64,000 nt of DNA, from the NCBI RefSeq assembly GCF_004923255.1, contig NZ_QYRT01000002.1:122058-186057 (forward strand), read 5' to 3'. A program made the translations under genes and the position numbers. The notes beneath the pieces were generated by a model. That model had not been told where the DNA came from and searched no databases. It saw nothing but the letters and a program-made list of their open reading frames with translations. The DNA comes from Subtercola vilae (GTDB taxonomy: Bacteria; Actinomycetota; Actinomycetes; Actinomycetales; Microbacteriaceae). Shown here piece by piece: positions 40,436-52,262 of the stretch; the stretch's first letter is position 1, and each line of letters starts with the position of its first letter.

Positions 40436-40807
40436 CTACTTGGCGACCGGAGCCGCGGTGCCGCGACGGGCACGAAGCTGCGCGAGGGCATCTTCGAGAA
40501 GCTGGGCGGCCTCTTCTTCGGTGCGGCGCTCTTTGACATACGCGAGGTGCGTCTTGTAGGGCTCGAGCTTTGCGACCGAGGGCGGGTTCAGCTGGTCGCG
40601 ACCAGCAGGAAGACCCGACTGGGGAGAGTCGATGGTCTCGGGGATCTCGTCTATGGGGAGATTCGCCGCGAAGTAGCGTACGGTCTCGTTGCCCAAGGCG
40701 TCCCAGTAGGAGACCTTGATGCGGTCGGCGTGGTAGCCGCGGTCTTGCTCCCCCATGGGGCCCGCGCCGACACGTGAACCTCTAATTGCGCTGCCGCCTG
40801 ATGCCAT
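40436..40807 (-). CDS. rbpA: RNA polymerase-binding protein RbpA
   Basis: A 123-residue actinobacterial transcription factor that binds RNA polymerase and the principal sigma factor and stabilises open complexes. The start MASGGSAIRGSRVGAGPMGE is the family hallmark, followed by the core domain (VSYWDALGNETVRYFAANLPIDEIP, where Cys residues of other members are replaced) and the C-terminal sigma-interaction helices. The ATG follows AGGGGA. It lies ten bases after secG, so it may be the last gene of gap-pgk-tpiA-secG-rbpA. Confidence 0.95.
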   Translation of the reverse strand: MASGGSAIRGSRVGAGPMGEQDRGYHADRIKVSYWDALGNETVRYFAANLPIDEIPETIDSPQSGLPAGRDQLNPPSVAKLEPYKTHLAYVKERRTEEEAAQLLEDALAQLRARRGTAAPVAK

Positions 40808-40817
40808 GGAATTTCCC

Positions 40818-41069
40818 CTAGTTTCCGGTGTCGAACTTGGTGATGAGACCGAGCACGACGATGCAGGAAACCCACACCAGCCCGAGAATCACCGTGATGC
40901 GGTTCAGGTTGCGTTCTGCGACGCCTGATGCACCGAGGTTGGATGTGACGCCGCCGCCGAACATGTCAGACAGGCCTCCACCGCGACCGCGGTGAAGCAG
41001 AATGAGCAGAGTCAGCAACAGACTGGTTATGCCGAGCAGAACCTGCAAGACAACCTGGAGGATTTGCAA
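40818..41069 (-). CDS. secG: Protein translocase subunit SecG
   Basis: An 83-residue membrane protein of the SecYEG channel. It has two membrane helices around the conserved loop: ILQVVLQVLLGITSLLLTLLILLH, GRGGGLSDMFGGGVTSNLGASGVAERNLNRIT, and VILGLVWVSCIVVLGLI. The start is a TTG at 41069, chosen because AAAGG lies seven bases before it and the protein then begins LQILQVV as in relatives. Located after tpiA as in most actinobacteria. Confidence 0.93.
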   Translation of the reverse strand: MQILQVVLQVLLGITSLLLTLLILLHRGRGGGLSDMFGGGVTSNLGASGVAERNLNRITVILGLVWVSCIVVLGLITKFDTGN

Positions 41070-41136
41070 CAGATAACCTTTCACACAAAACGGGAGACGG
41101 TGGCCCCCCGCAGACCAAGGGCAAGTATACCGTGCG

Positions 41137-41940
41137 TTACACGCCGACGTGCTTCTTGAACCGCACGATGGCGCTGAACTCGTCGAGGTCGAGGCTCGCG
41201 CCGCCCACCAGTGCGCCATCGACGTTCGGCTCACGCATGAAGCCGGCGATGTTGCCCGACTTCACCGAACCGCCGTACAGGATGCGTGTGGCCGCGGCGG
41301 CCTCGTCGCTCAGTGTCTCGGCGAGAACCGTGCGGAGTGCCGCACAGACGTTTTCGGCCTGCTCAGGCGTGGCCGCCTGGCCCGAGCCGATGGCCCAGAC
41401 GGGCTCGTAGGCGACGACGATGTTCGCGGTCGACGGCACGCCGACAAGGGCGGCCTTCAGCTGGGCGACGGGAACCGCACTCGGGCCGAACTTCTCAAGG
41501 TCTTCAGCCGTCTCGCCAACACACAGCACGGGAACGAGGCCGTGCTTGAGGGCTGCAGCCACCTTGGCCGCGACGACCTCATCGGTCTCGTTGTGCATGG
41601 TGCGGCGCTCGGAGTGCCCGATGATGACGTAGGCGCAATCGAGCTTGGCCAGGAATTGACCTGAGATCTCGCCGGTGTAGGCACCCGAGTCAGCGGCCGA
41701 CAGGTCTTGGCCACCGTAGGCGAGCTCGAGCTTGTCGGCTGAGATGAGCGTCTGCACTGAACGCAGGTCGGTGAACGGCGGGAAGATGGCAACCTCGACG
41801 TCGGAATAGCTGTGGCTGGCGTCTTTGAGGTTCCACGCGAGCTTCTGTACGAACGCGATCGACTGCAGGTGGTCGAGGTTCATCTTCCAGTTGCCGGCGA
41901 TGAGCGGAATGCGACCGCCGGGCTGAGTGCTGCTTACCAT
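41137..41940 (-). CDS. tpiA: Triosephosphate isomerase
   Basis: A 267-residue TIM-barrel enzyme of glycolysis. It has AGNWKMN with the catalytic Lys (residue 18), VIIGHSERR with the catalytic His, VAYEPVWAIGSGQAATPEQA with the catalytic Glu and the flexible loop, and GGSVKSGN for phosphate. The ATG overlaps the pgk stop by seven bases, so the two are translationally coupled. Confidence 0.97.
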   Translation of the reverse strand: MVSSTQPGGRIPLIAGNWKMNLDHLQSIAFVQKLAWNLKDASHSYSDVEVAIFPPFTDLRSVQTLISADKLELAYGGQDLSAADSGAYTGEISGQFLAKLDCAYVIIGHSERRTMHNETDEVVAAKVAAALKHGLVPVLCVGETAEDLEKFGPSAVPVAQLKAALVGVPSTANIVVAYEPVWAIGSGQAATPEQAENVCAALRTVLAETLSDEAAAATRILYGGSVKSGNIAGFMREPNVDGALVGGASLDLDEFSAIVRFKKHVGV

Positions 41941-43151
41941 CCGAGTACCTCCAGGCCGGGGAGGCGTTTGCCCTCCAAGAATTCGAGGCTGGCACCGCCG
42001 CCCGTAGAAATGTGACCGAACTGGTCATCTGTGAAACCGAGGGCGCGCACGGCCGACGCCGAGTCACCGCCACCGACGACGGCGAGGCCGTCAACGGTCG
42101 TGAGTGCCGCGGCAACCACGCGGGTGCCTTCGGCGAAGGGTGCGAGTTCGAAGACGCCCATCGGGCCGTTCCAGAACACGGTGTGCGACGCGGCGATGAT
42201 GCTAGCGAAGGTAGCGGCGGTGTCGGGCCCGATGTCGAGACCGAGCCCATTCTGACCGAACGGCGTCTCTTCGATGCGTTCGGCCGACGTCACGGTGTGT
42301 TCGGCGTCGGCGCCGAACTTCGAAGCCACGACCACGTCGGTGGGCAGAACGATGCTGACACCGAGCTCGGCCGCCTTCTCGAGGTAGCCCTTCACGGTCT
42401 CGATCTGGTCTTTCTCGAGCAGGCTCGCGCCCACCTGAAAACCCTGCGCCGCAAGGAACGTGAAGAGCATGCCGCCGCCGATGAGCAGCGAGTCGACCTT
42501 GGGCAGCAGGTGCCCGATAACGCCGAGCTTGTCGCTCACCTTCGAGCCACCCAGAACGACCGTGTACGGTCGGGTCGGTGTCTCGGTGAGCTTGTCGAGA
42601 ACCTCGAGCTCAGCCTGAATGAGCAGGCCCGCCGCGCTCGGAAGAATTTCTGCCAGCTCGAACACGCTCGCCTGCTTGCGGTGCACGACCCCGAAGCCGT
42701 CTGACACGAACGCGTCAGCTCCGGATGCACTCACCAGCTCTTCGGCGAAGGCACGTCGTTCGTCGGCCGACTTACTCGTCTCCCCCGCGTTGAAACGCAG
42801 GTTCTCGAGCAGTGCGTAACCGCCGTCGGAAAGACCGGAGACAGCCGCAGCCGCCTCGGCTCCGACGGTGTCGCCTGCGAAGGCGACGGGTGTTTCGAGG
42901 AGCTCAGCCAGCCGGGCCGCAACCGGTGCCAGGCTGTACTTCGCTTCGGGCGTGCCCTCAGGGCGCCCGAGGTGGCTCACAATGACCACCCGGGCACCCT
43001 GGGAGGCAAGCGCCTTCAGTGTGGGAAGTGACGCGCGTACTCGCCCGTCGTCGGTGATGATGCCGTCTTTCAACGGCACGTTCAGGTCGCAGCGAACAAG
43101 AACAGTCTTGCCAGCCAGCGACCCGAGGGACTCAAGGGTTCGTATCGTCAC
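41934..43151 (-). CDS. pgk: Phosphoglycerate kinase
   Basis: A 405-residue kinase making ATP from 1,3-bisphosphoglycerate. It shows VRCDLNVPLKDG, SHLGRPEG, LLENLRF, VVLGGSKVSDKLGVI, and the nucleotide-loop VFWNGPMGVFE and GGGDSASAV. Length and order (gap-pgk-tpiA) are standard. It starts at GTG 43151, 63 bases after gap. Confidence 0.97.
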   Translation of the reverse strand: MTIRTLESLGSLAGKTVLVRCDLNVPLKDGIITDDGRVRASLPTLKALASQGARVVIVSHLGRPEGTPEAKYSLAPVAARLAELLETPVAFAGDTVGAEAAAAVSGLSDGGYALLENLRFNAGETSKSADERRAFAEELVSASGADAFVSDGFGVVHRKQASVFELAEILPSAAGLLIQAELEVLDKLTETPTRPYTVVLGGSKVSDKLGVIGHLLPKVDSLLIGGGMLFTFLAAQGFQVGASLLEKDQIETVKGYLEKAAELGVSIVLPTDVVVASKFGADAEHTVTSAERIEETPFGQNGLGLDIGPDTAATFASIIAASHTVFWNGPMGVFELAPFAEGTRVVAAALTTVDGLAVVGGGDSASAVRALGFTDDQFGHISTGGGASLEFLEGKRLPGLEVLGW

Positions 43152-43214
43152 TTCTCGTCTTACCTATCTCGCAGATGTATTTGTTCTGCCGGCCGGGCCG
43201 GCGAAACCGTAGGC

Positions 43215-44264
<1,050 letters not shown>

Positions 44265-44283
44265 TTACCGTGCATCAAAATGG

Positions 44284-44310
44284 TGCCGGGCCCCTTCGCG
44301 GGGCCCGGCA
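44284..44310 (-). terminator. Hairpin after sodA
   Basis: A perfect 11-base GC-rich stem (44284-44294 with 44300-44310) and a five-base loop. Read on the minus strand it follows sodA and precedes gap, with a short TTTT downstream. It probably separates sodA from the gap-pgk-tpiA transcript. Confidence 0.7.
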
Positions 44311-44321
44311 AAAGCATCGCT

Positions 44322-44942
44322 TCAGAGTACCAGCAGGCCGTCGGTCTTCGATGCGGCTGCGGCGTAGCGGGCGGCGACGTTCTCCCAGTTCACGATGTTC
44401 CAGAATGCCTTCACGTAGTCGGCGCGAACGTTCTTGTAGTCGATGTAGTAGGCGTGCTCCCACACATCGAGCATGAGCAGCGGAACGAGTCCGAACGGAA
44501 CGTTGCCCTGCTGATCGAAGAGCTGGAAGATGCTGATCTTCTTGCCGATGACGTCGTAGGCCAGCACCGACCATCCGGAGCCCTGCACGCCGAGCGCGAC
44601 TGCAGTGAAGTGAGCCTTGAACTTGTCGAACGAACCGAAGTTCTCATCGATGGCGCTCGAAAGCTCACCCGTGGGCTCTCCGCCTTTGGGAGAGAGGTTG
44701 GTCCAGAAGATGGAGTGGTTGACGTGGCCGCCGAGGTTGAAAGCCAGGTCTTTCTCGAGCTTGTTGACCGCGGCGAGGTTCTCGGAGTCGCGAGCGTCGG
44801 CGAGCTGGGCCAGTGCCGTGTTCGCCCCGGCGACATAGGTCGCGTGGTGCTTGTCGTGGTGCAGCTGCATGATGGTCGCACTGATGTGCGGCTCGAGAGC
44901 GGCGTAGTCGTAGGGAAGATCTGGAAGTGTGTATTCAGCCAT
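44322..44942 (-). CDS. sodA: Superoxide dismutase, Mn/Fe type
   Basis: A 206-residue superoxide dismutase. Metal ligands are His27 (MQLHHDKHH region), His in [10 protein letters not shown], and the Asp and His of [14 protein letters not shown]. The Gly-Gly-His stretch and Gln in [12 protein letters not shown] fit a manganese or cambialistic enzyme. It has its own promoter elements (TAGACT on the minus strand near 44990, ribosome binding site AAGGAG) and a terminator. It interrupts the whiA-gap neighbourhood found in other actinobacteria. Confidence 0.95.
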   Translation of the reverse strand: MAEYTLPDLPYDYAALEPHISATIMQLHHDKHHATYVAGANTALAQLADARDSENLAAVNKLEKDLAFNLGGHVNHSIFWTNLSPKGGEPTGELSSAIDENFGSFDKFKAHFTAVALGVQGSGWSVLAYDVIGKKISIFQLFDQQGNVPFGLVPLLMLDVWEHAYYIDYKNVRADYVKAFWNIVNWENVAARYAAAASKTDGLLVL

Positions 44943-45029
44943 TGTGTCTCCTTGTACTTGGTGTTGCGATTGTGCGACCTGATCAGTCTATTGATGTAAG
45001 CCGCACGGCTTCTGAATGCTTCCCGAACT

Positions 45030-46007
45030 TCAGTCGTCGAGATCGGGGGGCAGATTCGCGTCGGTTCCGGGGATGCCGAGGTCGCTGGCCTTTTTGTCGG
45101 CCATGGCGAGAAGGCGCCGGATGCGGCCCGCGATCGCGTCTTTCGTCATGGGCGGGTCGGCGTGGTGGCCGAGCTCGTCGAGGCTTGCGTCTCGAAAGTT
45201 CAGCCGCAACGCCCCCGCGTACTTCAGGTGGTCGGGAACCTCGTCGCCAATGATTTCGAGAGCTCGTTCGACCCGTGAACACGCGGCAACGGCGGCCTGT
45301 GCCGAGCGGCGCAGGTTGGCATCGTCGAAGTTGACGAGCCGGTTGGCGGTGGCGCGAACTTCCCGGCGCTGGCGCATCTCCTCCCAGCGGCTGACCGACT
45401 CTTTCGCGCCCATCAGGCTGAGCATCGAGGCAATGGCTTCGCCGTCGCGGATGACCACGCGATGCACTCCGCGCACCTCACGTGCCTTCGAGCCGACGTG
45501 CAGCCGAGCCGCTGCACCGACGAGAGCCATAGCAGATTCATTGCCCGGGCAGACGATTTCGAGGGCCGCAGAGCGACCCGGATCGGTGAGCGAGCCCTGG
45601 GCGAGGAAGGCCCCCCGCCAGACGGCGGCCAGTTCGTCTGCTGAACCCGTGGTGAGACGGTTCGGAAGGCCGCGGATGGGCCGGCGGCGAGCATCCAGAA
45701 GCCCAGTCTGGCGGGCGAGGGTCTCACCGCCGTCGAGCACACGAACGAGATAGTAGCTGCTGCGGCGTACGCCAGAGGCGGGCACGAGCGAGACGTCACC
45801 CCGAACCCCGTAGAGTTCGGCCAGGTCTTTGCGCACGCGTTTGACGAGCTCTTGCGTATCGAGTTCAGCCTCGATGGCGATGCGGCCCGAAATCAGGTGC
45901 AGGCCGCCGGCGAAGCGCAGAATGGTGGCGACTTCGGCCGCGCGGGCCGCCGTCTTCGTGACAGCGACAGCCGTCAGTTCGTTTTTGACATCGGCAGTAA
46001 GAGCCAA
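45030..46007 (-). CDS. whiA: DNA-binding regulator WhiA
   Basis: A 325-residue protein with an N-terminal LAGLIDADG-like domain ([20 protein letters not shown]) and a C-terminal helix-turn-helix ([35 protein letters not shown]). In streptomycetes it activates sporulation division genes; in non-sporulating actinobacteria its role in cell cycle or division is less clear. The start is TTG at 46007. It follows rapZ by 64 bases. Confidence 0.94.
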   Translation of the reverse strand: MALTADVKNELTAVAVTKTAARAAEVATILRFAGGLHLISGRIAIEAELDTQELVKRVRKDLAELYGVRGDVSLVPASGVRRSSYYLVRVLDGGETLARQTGLLDARRRPIRGLPNRLTTGSADELAAVWRGAFLAQGSLTDPGRSAALEIVCPGNESAMALVGAAARLHVGSKAREVRGVHRVVIRDGEAIASMLSLMGAKESVSRWEEMRQRREVRATANRLVNFDDANLRRSAQAAVAACSRVERALEIIGDEVPDHLKYAGALRLNFRDASLDELGHHADPPMTKDAIAGRIRRLLAMADKKASDLGIPGTDANLPPDLDD

Positions 46008-46071
46008 TCTCTTCCATCTCCTTCGTGCGGTGTCTGGCCGGCTCCTGGGTCACAGGGCCGGTCGACTACCG

Positions 46072-46950
46072 TTATTCGCGACCCAGGTCGCGGTGTTTGA
46101 CGCTGACGACGACGCCGGGATTCGTGCTGATCAACTCGGCGAGTCTGCGTGCGACAGCAACCGATCGGTGTTTGCCGCCCGTGCAGCCTATGGCAATTGT
46201 GGCGTGGCGTTTGTTCTCACGCTGATAGCCGGCCAAAACAGGTGAGAGCGCCTTGGCGTAATTCTCAATGAAATCTTCAGCACCTTCCTGGGCGAGAACA
46301 TAGTCGCTGACCTCGGCGTCGAGGCCGGTTTTGTCTCGCAGTTCGGGAATCCAGAATGGGTTCGGAATGAACCGGCAGTCGGCCATGGCGTCGGCGTCGG
46401 ACGGCGCGCCGTACTTGAAGCCGAAACTCATGATGGTGACTTGCACTCCCGCTGTGCCGACGGCCGAGAACCGGTCTGCGACCGCCGTTGCAAGCTGATG
46501 TACGTTCAGGTCTGAGGTGTCGATGATGATGTCGCTCGACTCGCGAATGGCGGTCATGCGGGCGCGTTCTGCACCGATGCCGTCGAGCAGGGTTCCGTTG
46601 CCCTGCAGCGGATGCGGTCGCCTGACCTGCTCGAAACGCCTGACCAGCGCCGCATCAGTGGCCTCGAGGAACACGACGCGAACCTGAATGCCGCTGCGGA
46701 GAGCCTGGATGATCTCCTGCAGATCTGAGAAGAAATCGCGGCCGCGAACGTCGACCACCGCGGCCAGGCGCGGCAGCGTGGAGCCGGCGTGCTCGGCCAG
46801 GTCGACCAGCGGGCGCAGCATCTGCGGCGGCAGGTTGTCGACCACGTACCAGCCGAGATCTTCGAGGGCGTTCGCCACCGTCGATCGCCCGGCGCCCGAC
46901 ATTCCGGTCACAATGAGCACTTCCTGCTGCTGGGCAGTTTCGAGTGTCAT
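46072..46950 (-). CDS. rapZ: RNase adapter protein RapZ / YvcJ
   Basis: A 292-residue P-loop protein that hydrolyses nucleotides and, in E. coli, guides RNase E to GlmZ. It has Walker A GMSGAGRST (Arg replacing Lys, normal for actinobacterial members), DVRGRDFF, and the C-terminal IGCTGGKHRSVAVARRLAELI signature. Target RNAs in actinobacteria are unknown. It sits between uvrC and whiA; the yvcK gene that usually lies between rapZ and whiA is absent. Confidence 0.95.
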   Translation of the reverse strand: MTLETAQQQEVLIVTGMSGAGRSTVANALEDLGWYVVDNLPPQMLRPLVDLAEHAGSTLPRLAAVVDVRGRDFFSDLQEIIQALRSGIQVRVVFLEATDAALVRRFEQVRRPHPLQGNGTLLDGIGAERARMTAIRESSDIIIDTSDLNVHQLATAVADRFSAVGTAGVQVTIMSFGFKYGAPSDADAMADCRFIPNPFWIPELRDKTGLDAEVSDYVLAQEGAEDFIENYAKALSPVLAGYQRENKRHATIAIGCTGGKHRSVAVARRLAELISTNPGVVVSVKHRDLGRE

Positions 46951-47035
46951 CGTTTTCGTGTGCTTTCGCCTCGTCGGTGCGTGTCGTCTAAGACTATCGG
47001 CCTCTGCGTGTCGCTCGCCCGCACAGACCCCGGGC

Positions 47036-48889
47036 CTACGAACGCAGCTGCTGGAAGATGGTGGTGGCCAGCTGCTCGCCGATGCCCTTGACCTCGCCGA
47101 TCTCGGCCGCGGTGGCCTGTTTGAGTTTCGCCACCGAACCGAACTCTTTGAGCAGCACCTTCACGCGGGTGGGGCCGAGGCCCGGGATCTCGGAGAGCAC
47201 GCTGGTGATGTCGCGTTTGCGCCGGGCGCGCTGGTGCGTGATGGCGAAGCGGTGGGCCTCGTCGCGGATGCGCTGCAGCAGAAAGAGCGCCTCGCTGCCG
47301 CGCGGCAGAATGACCGGGTAGTCGTCGTCGGGCAGCCAGATCTCTTCGAGCCGCTTCGCGAGGCCGCAGAGAAAGATACCCGTGACGCCCGACTCCTTCA
47401 GCGCCCGGGCGGCAGCCTGTACCTGCGGCTGCCCGCCGTCGACGATGAGCAGGTTCGGCGGGTACGAGAACTTCTTGGTCGCGGTATCAGACTCCGCGCG
47501 CTCGGAGCCCTCGTCGAGGTACGCGAGGCGTCGGGAGATGACCTGGTAGATCGAGTCGGTGTCGTCGGTGGTCTCGGGAATCGTGAAGCGCCGGTACTGG
47601 TCTTTGCGGGCGAGCCCGTCTTCGAAGACCACCATCGACGCCACCACGTTGGTGCCGCCGAGGTGTGACACGTCAAAACATTCCATGCGCAGCGGTGCGT
47701 CGGGCATCCCGAGCCCGTTCTGAATGTCGGTGAGGGCTTCTGTTCGTGCAACGAAGTCGGTGCTGCGCCGCATTTTGTAGAGCATCAGGGCGTTTTTCGC
47801 GTTCATCGTGGCGGTCTGCATGAGCGCCGCCTTCTCGCCGCGCTGGGCCGTCTTCAGGGCCACCTTCGAGGTGCCCCGCCGCTCTGAGAGCCACTGCTCG
47901 AGCTCCTGGGCGTCGCCCGGCAGGTCGGGCACGATGATCTCGCGCGGCGGAACCTGGCCTTCGTAGGCCGTCTGCAGAATCGAATCGACAAGCTCGGCCG
48001 TCGTGAGGTCGAGCTCTTTGTCGACCATCCAGGCCCGCACACCGCGAATGCGGCCGCCCCGCACGATGAACTGCTGCACGGCGGCGGCGAGTTCATCGTG
48101 TTCGATGCCGAACAGATCGGTGTCGACGCTGTCGGCGAGCACAACGGCGCTCTTCTCGAGAACGGCGTCGAGTGCGTGCAGCTGGTCGCGAAAACGGGCA
48201 GCCTTCTCGTATTCCTGGGCTTCGGATGCCGCACGCATCTTCTTCGTCGTCTCGGTGACGAACCGCTTGTCATGCCCATTCATGAAGGCGATGAAGTCGT
48301 TCACAAGCTCGCGATGTTCTTCGATGGTCACGCGACCCGAGCACGGACCCCCGCAGCGCCCGATCTGCCCGGGAAAGCAGGGTCGACCCGTCTGCATCGC
48401 TTTCTTGTAGCTCGAATCGGAGCACGTGCGAATGGGAAACGCCTTGATCATCAGGTCGATCGTGTCGTGCACGGCCCAGATCTTGGGGTATGGCCCGAAA
48501 TACTTGGCGCCCTTGATCTTCTGGTTGCGCGTCACCATGACCCGGGGAGCCTCGTCACCGAGCGTGATGGCCATGAACGGGTACGACTTGTCGTCGCGAA
48601 ACTTGACGTTGAACGGCGGGTCGAACTCTTTGATCCAGGTGTATTCGAGTTGCAGGGCTTCGACGTCGGTGCCCACCACGGTCCACTCGACGCTCGAGGC
48701 GGTCGTCACCATGCGCCGGGTGCGCTCGTGCAGGCTCCTCAGCGGCGCGAAGTAATTGCTGAGCCGGGCACGCAGGTTCTGCGCCTTGCCCACATAGAGC
48801 ACGCGGCCGTTCGCGTCACGAAAACGATAGACACCCGGCTGGGTGGGAATCTCGCCCGCCTTGGGGCGGTAACTGACCGTGTCTGTCAT
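47036..48889 (-). CDS. uvrC: Excinuclease ABC subunit C
   Basis: A 617-residue nuclease making both incisions in nucleotide excision repair. It has the N-terminal GIY-YIG domain ([19 protein letters not shown], residues 18-36), the UVR UvrB-binding motif ([18 protein letters not shown], about 210), the RNase H-like domain with [10 protein letters not shown] and VVDGGQPQ-like segments, and a C-terminal tandem HhH ([34 protein letters not shown]). It follows uvrA by 25 bases and is probably co-transcribed from the uvrA promoter. Confidence 0.96.
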   Translation of the reverse strand: MTDTVSYRPKAGEIPTQPGVYRFRDANGRVLYVGKAQNLRARLSNYFAPLRSLHERTRRMVTTASSVEWTVVGTDVEALQLEYTWIKEFDPPFNVKFRDDKSYPFMAITLGDEAPRVMVTRNQKIKGAKYFGPYPKIWAVHDTIDLMIKAFPIRTCSDSSYKKAMQTGRPCFPGQIGRCGGPCSGRVTIEEHRELVNDFIAFMNGHDKRFVTETTKKMRAASEAQEYEKAARFRDQLHALDAVLEKSAVVLADSVDTDLFGIEHDELAAAVQQFIVRGGRIRGVRAWMVDKELDLTTAELVDSILQTAYEGQVPPREIIVPDLPGDAQELEQWLSERRGTSKVALKTAQRGEKAALMQTATMNAKNALMLYKMRRSTDFVARTEALTDIQNGLGMPDAPLRMECFDVSHLGGTNVVASMVVFEDGLARKDQYRRFTIPETTDDTDSIYQVISRRLAYLDEGSERAESDTATKKFSYPPNLLIVDGGQPQVQAAARALKESGVTGIFLCGLAKRLEEIWLPDDDYPVILPRGSEALFLLQRIRDEAHRFAITHQRARRKRDITSVLSEIPGLGPTRVKVLLKEFGSVAKLKQATAAEIGEVKGIGEQLATTIFQQLRS

Positions 48890-48914
48890 CGAACTCTTCT
48901 TGGTGTTGCCGAGG

Positions 48915-51806
48915 TCACGACGCCTTGCGCCGCTCGCCTGCGCCCGCCTGCAGAATCTCTTTCAAGAAGAAACCGGTGTGGCTCTTCTTGACCTTGGCAA
49001 GCTGCTCGGGGGTGCCCGTCGCCAGCACCTTTCCGCCGCCCGATCCGCCCTCGGGCCCGAGGTCGATCAGCCAGTCGGCCGACTTGATCACGTCGAGGTT
49101 GTGCTCGATGACGACGACGGTGTTGCCCTTGTCTACGAGCCCGTTCAGTACCAGGAGGAGCTTTCGCACGTCTTCGAAGTGCAGCCCGGTGGTGGGCTCG
49201 TCGAGCACGTAGACGCTGCGGCCGTTCGAGCGCTTCTGCAGCTCGGTCGCGAGCTTCACGCGCTGAGCCTCGCCGCCGCTGAGTGTGGTGGCGCTCTGGC
49301 CGAGCCGCACGTAACCGAGCCCCACCTCGACGAGGGTGTTCAAAAAGCGGTGGATCGCGGTGATCGGCTCGAAGAAGATGGCAGCCTCGGCGATGGGCAT
49401 GTCGAGCACTTCTGCAATGCTCTTACCCTTGTAGTGCACCGAGAGGGTGTCGCGGTTGTACCGCGCTCCCCCACACACTTCGCATGCCACATACACGTCG
49501 GGCAGGAAGTTCATCTCGATCTTGATCGTGCCGTCACCCGAGCACGCCTCGCAGCGCCCACCCTTGACGTTGAAGCTGAACCGGCCGGGCTGGTAGCCGC
49601 GGGCCTTCGCCTCGAGTGTCTCGGAGAACAGCGTGCGGATACGGTCGAACACGCCCGTGTAGGTCGCCGGGTTCGACCGCGGGGTGCGGCCGATGGGGTT
49701 CTGGTCGACGTGCACCACTTTGTCAAGGTTCTCGAGCCCGGTGACCCGCTTGTGTTTGCCGGGAATCTTGCGGGCGCCGTTCAACTGGTTGGCCAGCACG
49801 CGGTACAGGATGTCGTTCACCAGCGACGATTTACCCGAACCGCTGACGCCGGTGACGGCGATGAACGTGCCGAGGGGAAAGTCGACCGTCACCTTCTTGA
49901 GGTTGTTCGCCTCGGCATCGACAACCGTGATCTTGCGATCAGGGTCGATCGGCCGGCGCGTCGCGGGAATCTCGATGCTCTTACGGCCCGACAGGTAGTC
50001 ACCCGTAAGACTGTCGGTGTTGGCGAGCAACCCCTCGTACGAGCCTGAGTGAACCACGGTTCCGCCGTTCACACCGGCGCCGGGGCCGATGTCGACCACC
50101 CAGTCGGCCATGCGAATGGTGTCTTCGTCGTGCTCGACGACGATGAGCGTGTTACCGAGGTTCTTGAGCTTCACCAGCGTCTCGATGAGGCGGCGGTTGT
50201 CGCGCTGGTGCAGGCCGATACTCGGCTCGTCGAGCACGTAGAGCACCCCGGTGAGCCCCGAGCCGATCTGCGTGGCCAGCCGGATGCGCTGGGCCTCGCC
50301 CCCGCTCAGCGACCCCGCCGCGCGGGCCAGGTTCAGATAGTTCAGCCCGACTTGGATGAGGAAGTCGAGCCGCAGGCGGATCTCCCGCAGCACCTGCGCG
50401 GCGATCTGCGCCTCGCGGTCGGTGAGGGTGAGTTCTGCCATGAAGCTCTGGGCATCGGTGAGGCTGATGTCGGTGACATCGGCGATGCTGTGACCGTTGA
50501 CCAGCACGGCGAGCACTTCGGGCTTCAGCCGCTTGCCATCGCAGACCGGGCACGCCACTTCGCGAAGATACTCGGCCCAACGGGCACGCTGGTTGTCGGT
50601 CTCGGCCTGCAGATACTGGCGTTCGATGTAGGGAACCACGCCCTCGAAGCCCGAGGTGTAGCTCATCTCACGGCCGAAGCGGTTCTTCCACTTCACCCGC
50701 ACCTCGAAGTTGTCGCCGCGCAGCACCGCTTCTTGAACGGTCTTGCTGAGTTCGTTCCACGGCGTGCTGAGATCGAACTTCAGGTCGCGGGCGAGGCCGT
50801 CGAGCAGCTTCTCGTAGTAGTTGTAGAGGCCCTTGCCCTGCGTCGACCACGGGATGACGACACCCTCGTTGATGCTCAGCTCGGGGTCGCCCAGCAGCAG
50901 GTCGGCGTCGACCGACATGCGGGTGCCGAGCCCCGAACACTCGGGGCAGGCGCCAAACGGAGCGTTGAACGAGAACGTGCGCGGCTCGATCTCGGTGAGC
51001 TGCAGGGGGTGCTGGTTGGGGCAGCTCAGCTTCTCGCTGAACGTCTGCCAGGCATCCGGCCCGTCGGCGTCGACGTAGTTCACCTGAACGATGCCGTCGG
51101 TGAGCCGCAGTGCGGTCTCGAGTGAATCGGTGAGGCGGCTCAGAATGTCGGGGCCGGCCACCAGGCGGTCGATCACGACCGAGATGTCGTGCTTGATCTG
51201 CTTCTTCAGCTTCGGCGGCTCATTGAGCTGAATGATGTCGCCGTCGACCACCGCACGTGAGTAGCCGCCCGCAGCGAGTTCTTTGAAGAGGTCTACGAAC
51301 TCGCCCTTCTTCTGCGTGATGACCGGGCTCACGATCTGGTACCGGATGCCCGTTTCGAGCTCCATCAGCTGGTCGGCGATCTGCTGAACCGTCTGCGCCG
51401 AGATCTTCTCGCCGCACACGGGGCAGTGGGCGATGCCGATGCGCGCCCAGAGCAGGCGCATGTAGTCGTAGATCTCGGTGATGGTGCCGACGGTCGAACG
51501 CGGGTTGCGGTTCGTCGACTTCTGGTCGATGCTGACCGCCGGGCTCAGGCCCTCGATGAAGTCGACGTCGGGGCGGTCGACCTGGCCGAGAAACTGGCGT
51601 GCATACGCGCTCAGCGATTCGACGTAGCGGCGCTGGCCCTCGGCGAAGATCGTGTCGAACGCCAGGCTCGACTTGCCCGAGCCCGAAAGCCCCGTGAAGA
51701 CCACGAGCGAATCGCGCGGGATATCAAGGTCTACGTCGCGAAGATTGTGAACACGGGCACCACGGACACTCAGTTTTCCGGCGGAATCCACCTCTGTAAT
51801 TGACAC
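48915..51806 (-). CDS. uvrA: Excinuclease ABC subunit A
   Basis: A 963-residue damage-recognition ATPase. It has two ABC modules with Walker [14 protein letters not shown] (about 38) and [13 protein letters not shown], signatures [12 protein letters not shown] (twice), and zinc-binding Cys pairs in [17 protein letters not shown] and [16 protein letters not shown]...CEVCGG. The GTG at 51806 is the in-frame start six bases after the -10 TAGACT, and the promoter has the DNA-damage type element described separately. First gene of uvrA-uvrC(-rapZ-whiA). Confidence 0.97.
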   Translation of the reverse strand: MSITEVDSAGKLSVRGARVHNLRDVDLDIPRDSLVVFTGLSGSGKSSLAFDTIFAEGQRRYVESLSAYARQFLGQVDRPDVDFIEGLSPAVSIDQKSTNRNPRSTVGTITEIYDYMRLLWARIGIAHCPVCGEKISAQTVQQIADQLMELETGIRYQIVSPVITQKKGEFVDLFKELAAGGYSRAVVDGDIIQLNEPPKLKKQIKHDISVVIDRLVAGPDILSRLTDSLETALRLTDGIVQVNYVDADGPDAWQTFSEKLSCPNQHPLQLTEIEPRTFSFNAPFGACPECSGLGTRMSVDADLLLGDPELSINEGVVIPWSTQGKGLYNYYEKLLDGLARDLKFDLSTPWNELSKTVQEAVLRGDNFEVRVKWKNRFGREMSYTSGFEGVVPYIERQYLQAETDNQRARWAEYLREVACPVCDGKRLKPEVLAVLVNGHSIADVTDISLTDAQSFMAELTLTDREAQIAAQVLREIRLRLDFLIQVGLNYLNLARAAGSLSGGEAQRIRLATQIGSGLTGVLYVLDEPSIGLHQRDNRRLIETLVKLKNLGNTLIVVEHDEDTIRMADWVVDIGPGAGVNGGTVVHSGSYEGLLANTDSLTGDYLSGRKSIEIPATRRPIDPDRKITVVDAEANNLKKVTVDFPLGTFIAVTGVSGSGKSSLVNDILYRVLANQLNGARKIPGKHKRVTGLENLDKVVHVDQNPIGRTPRSNPATYTGVFDRIRTLFSETLEAKARGYQPGRFSFNVKGGRCEACSGDGTIKIEMNFLPDVYVACEVCGGARYNRDTLSVHYKGKSIAEVLDMPIAEAAIFFEPITAIHRFLNTLVEVGLGYVRLGQSATTLSGGEAQRVKLATELQKRSNGRSVYVLDEPTTGLHFEDVRKLLLVLNGLVDKGNTVVVIEHNLDVIKSADWLIDLGPEGGSGGGKVLATGTPEQLAKVKKSHTGFFLKEILQAGAGERRKAS

Positions 51807-51812
51807 CCATGA

Positions 51813-51834
51813 AGTCTACGGTCTGCCACTGACA
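51813..51834 (-). promoter_or_regulatory. uvrA promoter, PafBC/RecA-NDp type
   Basis: On the minus strand: TGTCAGTG (51827-51834), eight bases, TAGACT (51813-51818), six bases, GTG start. This fits the RecA-independent DNA-damage promoter consensus TTGTCRGTG-N8-TANNNT except for the first T (here G). It shares a 19-base block with the uvrB promoter at the same distance from the start codon. Confidence 0.8.
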
Positions 51835-51874
51835 CTGCTCCCCCGGTGGCGCTCGCTACGCTCAGGGCGCATCA

Positions 51875-52174
51875 TCAGGCGCGACGCGAAGCCTGTTCGC
51901 GAAGAAACTCGGCGGCGCTCAGGCGGTGCGTTCGCCCCGGAATCATCGCCGCAGTGAGACCCGCCACCCACCCGTCGAGTTCGGCGTTCAGCGCGCCGGA
52001 GAGAGCGACCAGTGTCGAGAGACTCGGGTTGGTCTGCCCCCGTTCGACCTTGCCCACGTTGGTGACGTGCATCTCGGCGAGGTCGGCGAGATCTTCTTGG
52101 CTCAGGCCCAGCTGCTGACGGGTGGCACGGATGCGCTCCCCTACGATGCGGGCGGCCTCAGAGTGTTCGAGCAT
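51875..52174 (-). CDS. XRE-family helix-turn-helix protein, copy 1
   Basis: A 99-residue regulator with an XRE-type helix-turn-helix at residues about 11-66 (GERIRATRQQLGLSQEDLADLAEMHVTNVGKVERGQTNPSLSTLVALSGAL) and a short C-terminal segment with MIPGRTHRLSAAEFLREQ. It is a close paralogue of the gene at 52361-52657; about three quarters of residues agree. It lies on the same strand between uvrB and uvrA, starting at ATG 52174. Its targets are unknown; it could regulate itself or the repair genes. Confidence 0.88.
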   Translation of the reverse strand: MLEHSEAARIVGERIRATRQQLGLSQEDLADLAEMHVTNVGKVERGQTNPSLSTLVALSGALNAELDGWVAGLTAAMIPGRTHRLSAAEFLREQASRRA

Positions 52175-52262
52175 TACTCATGACTATCGGCTGCCCGGAG
52201 TGCAGACCAGAGCGTGGGCGCGGGCAGCGCGGAGGGATGAGGCGTGTGCGCTGTGTCGGTCT

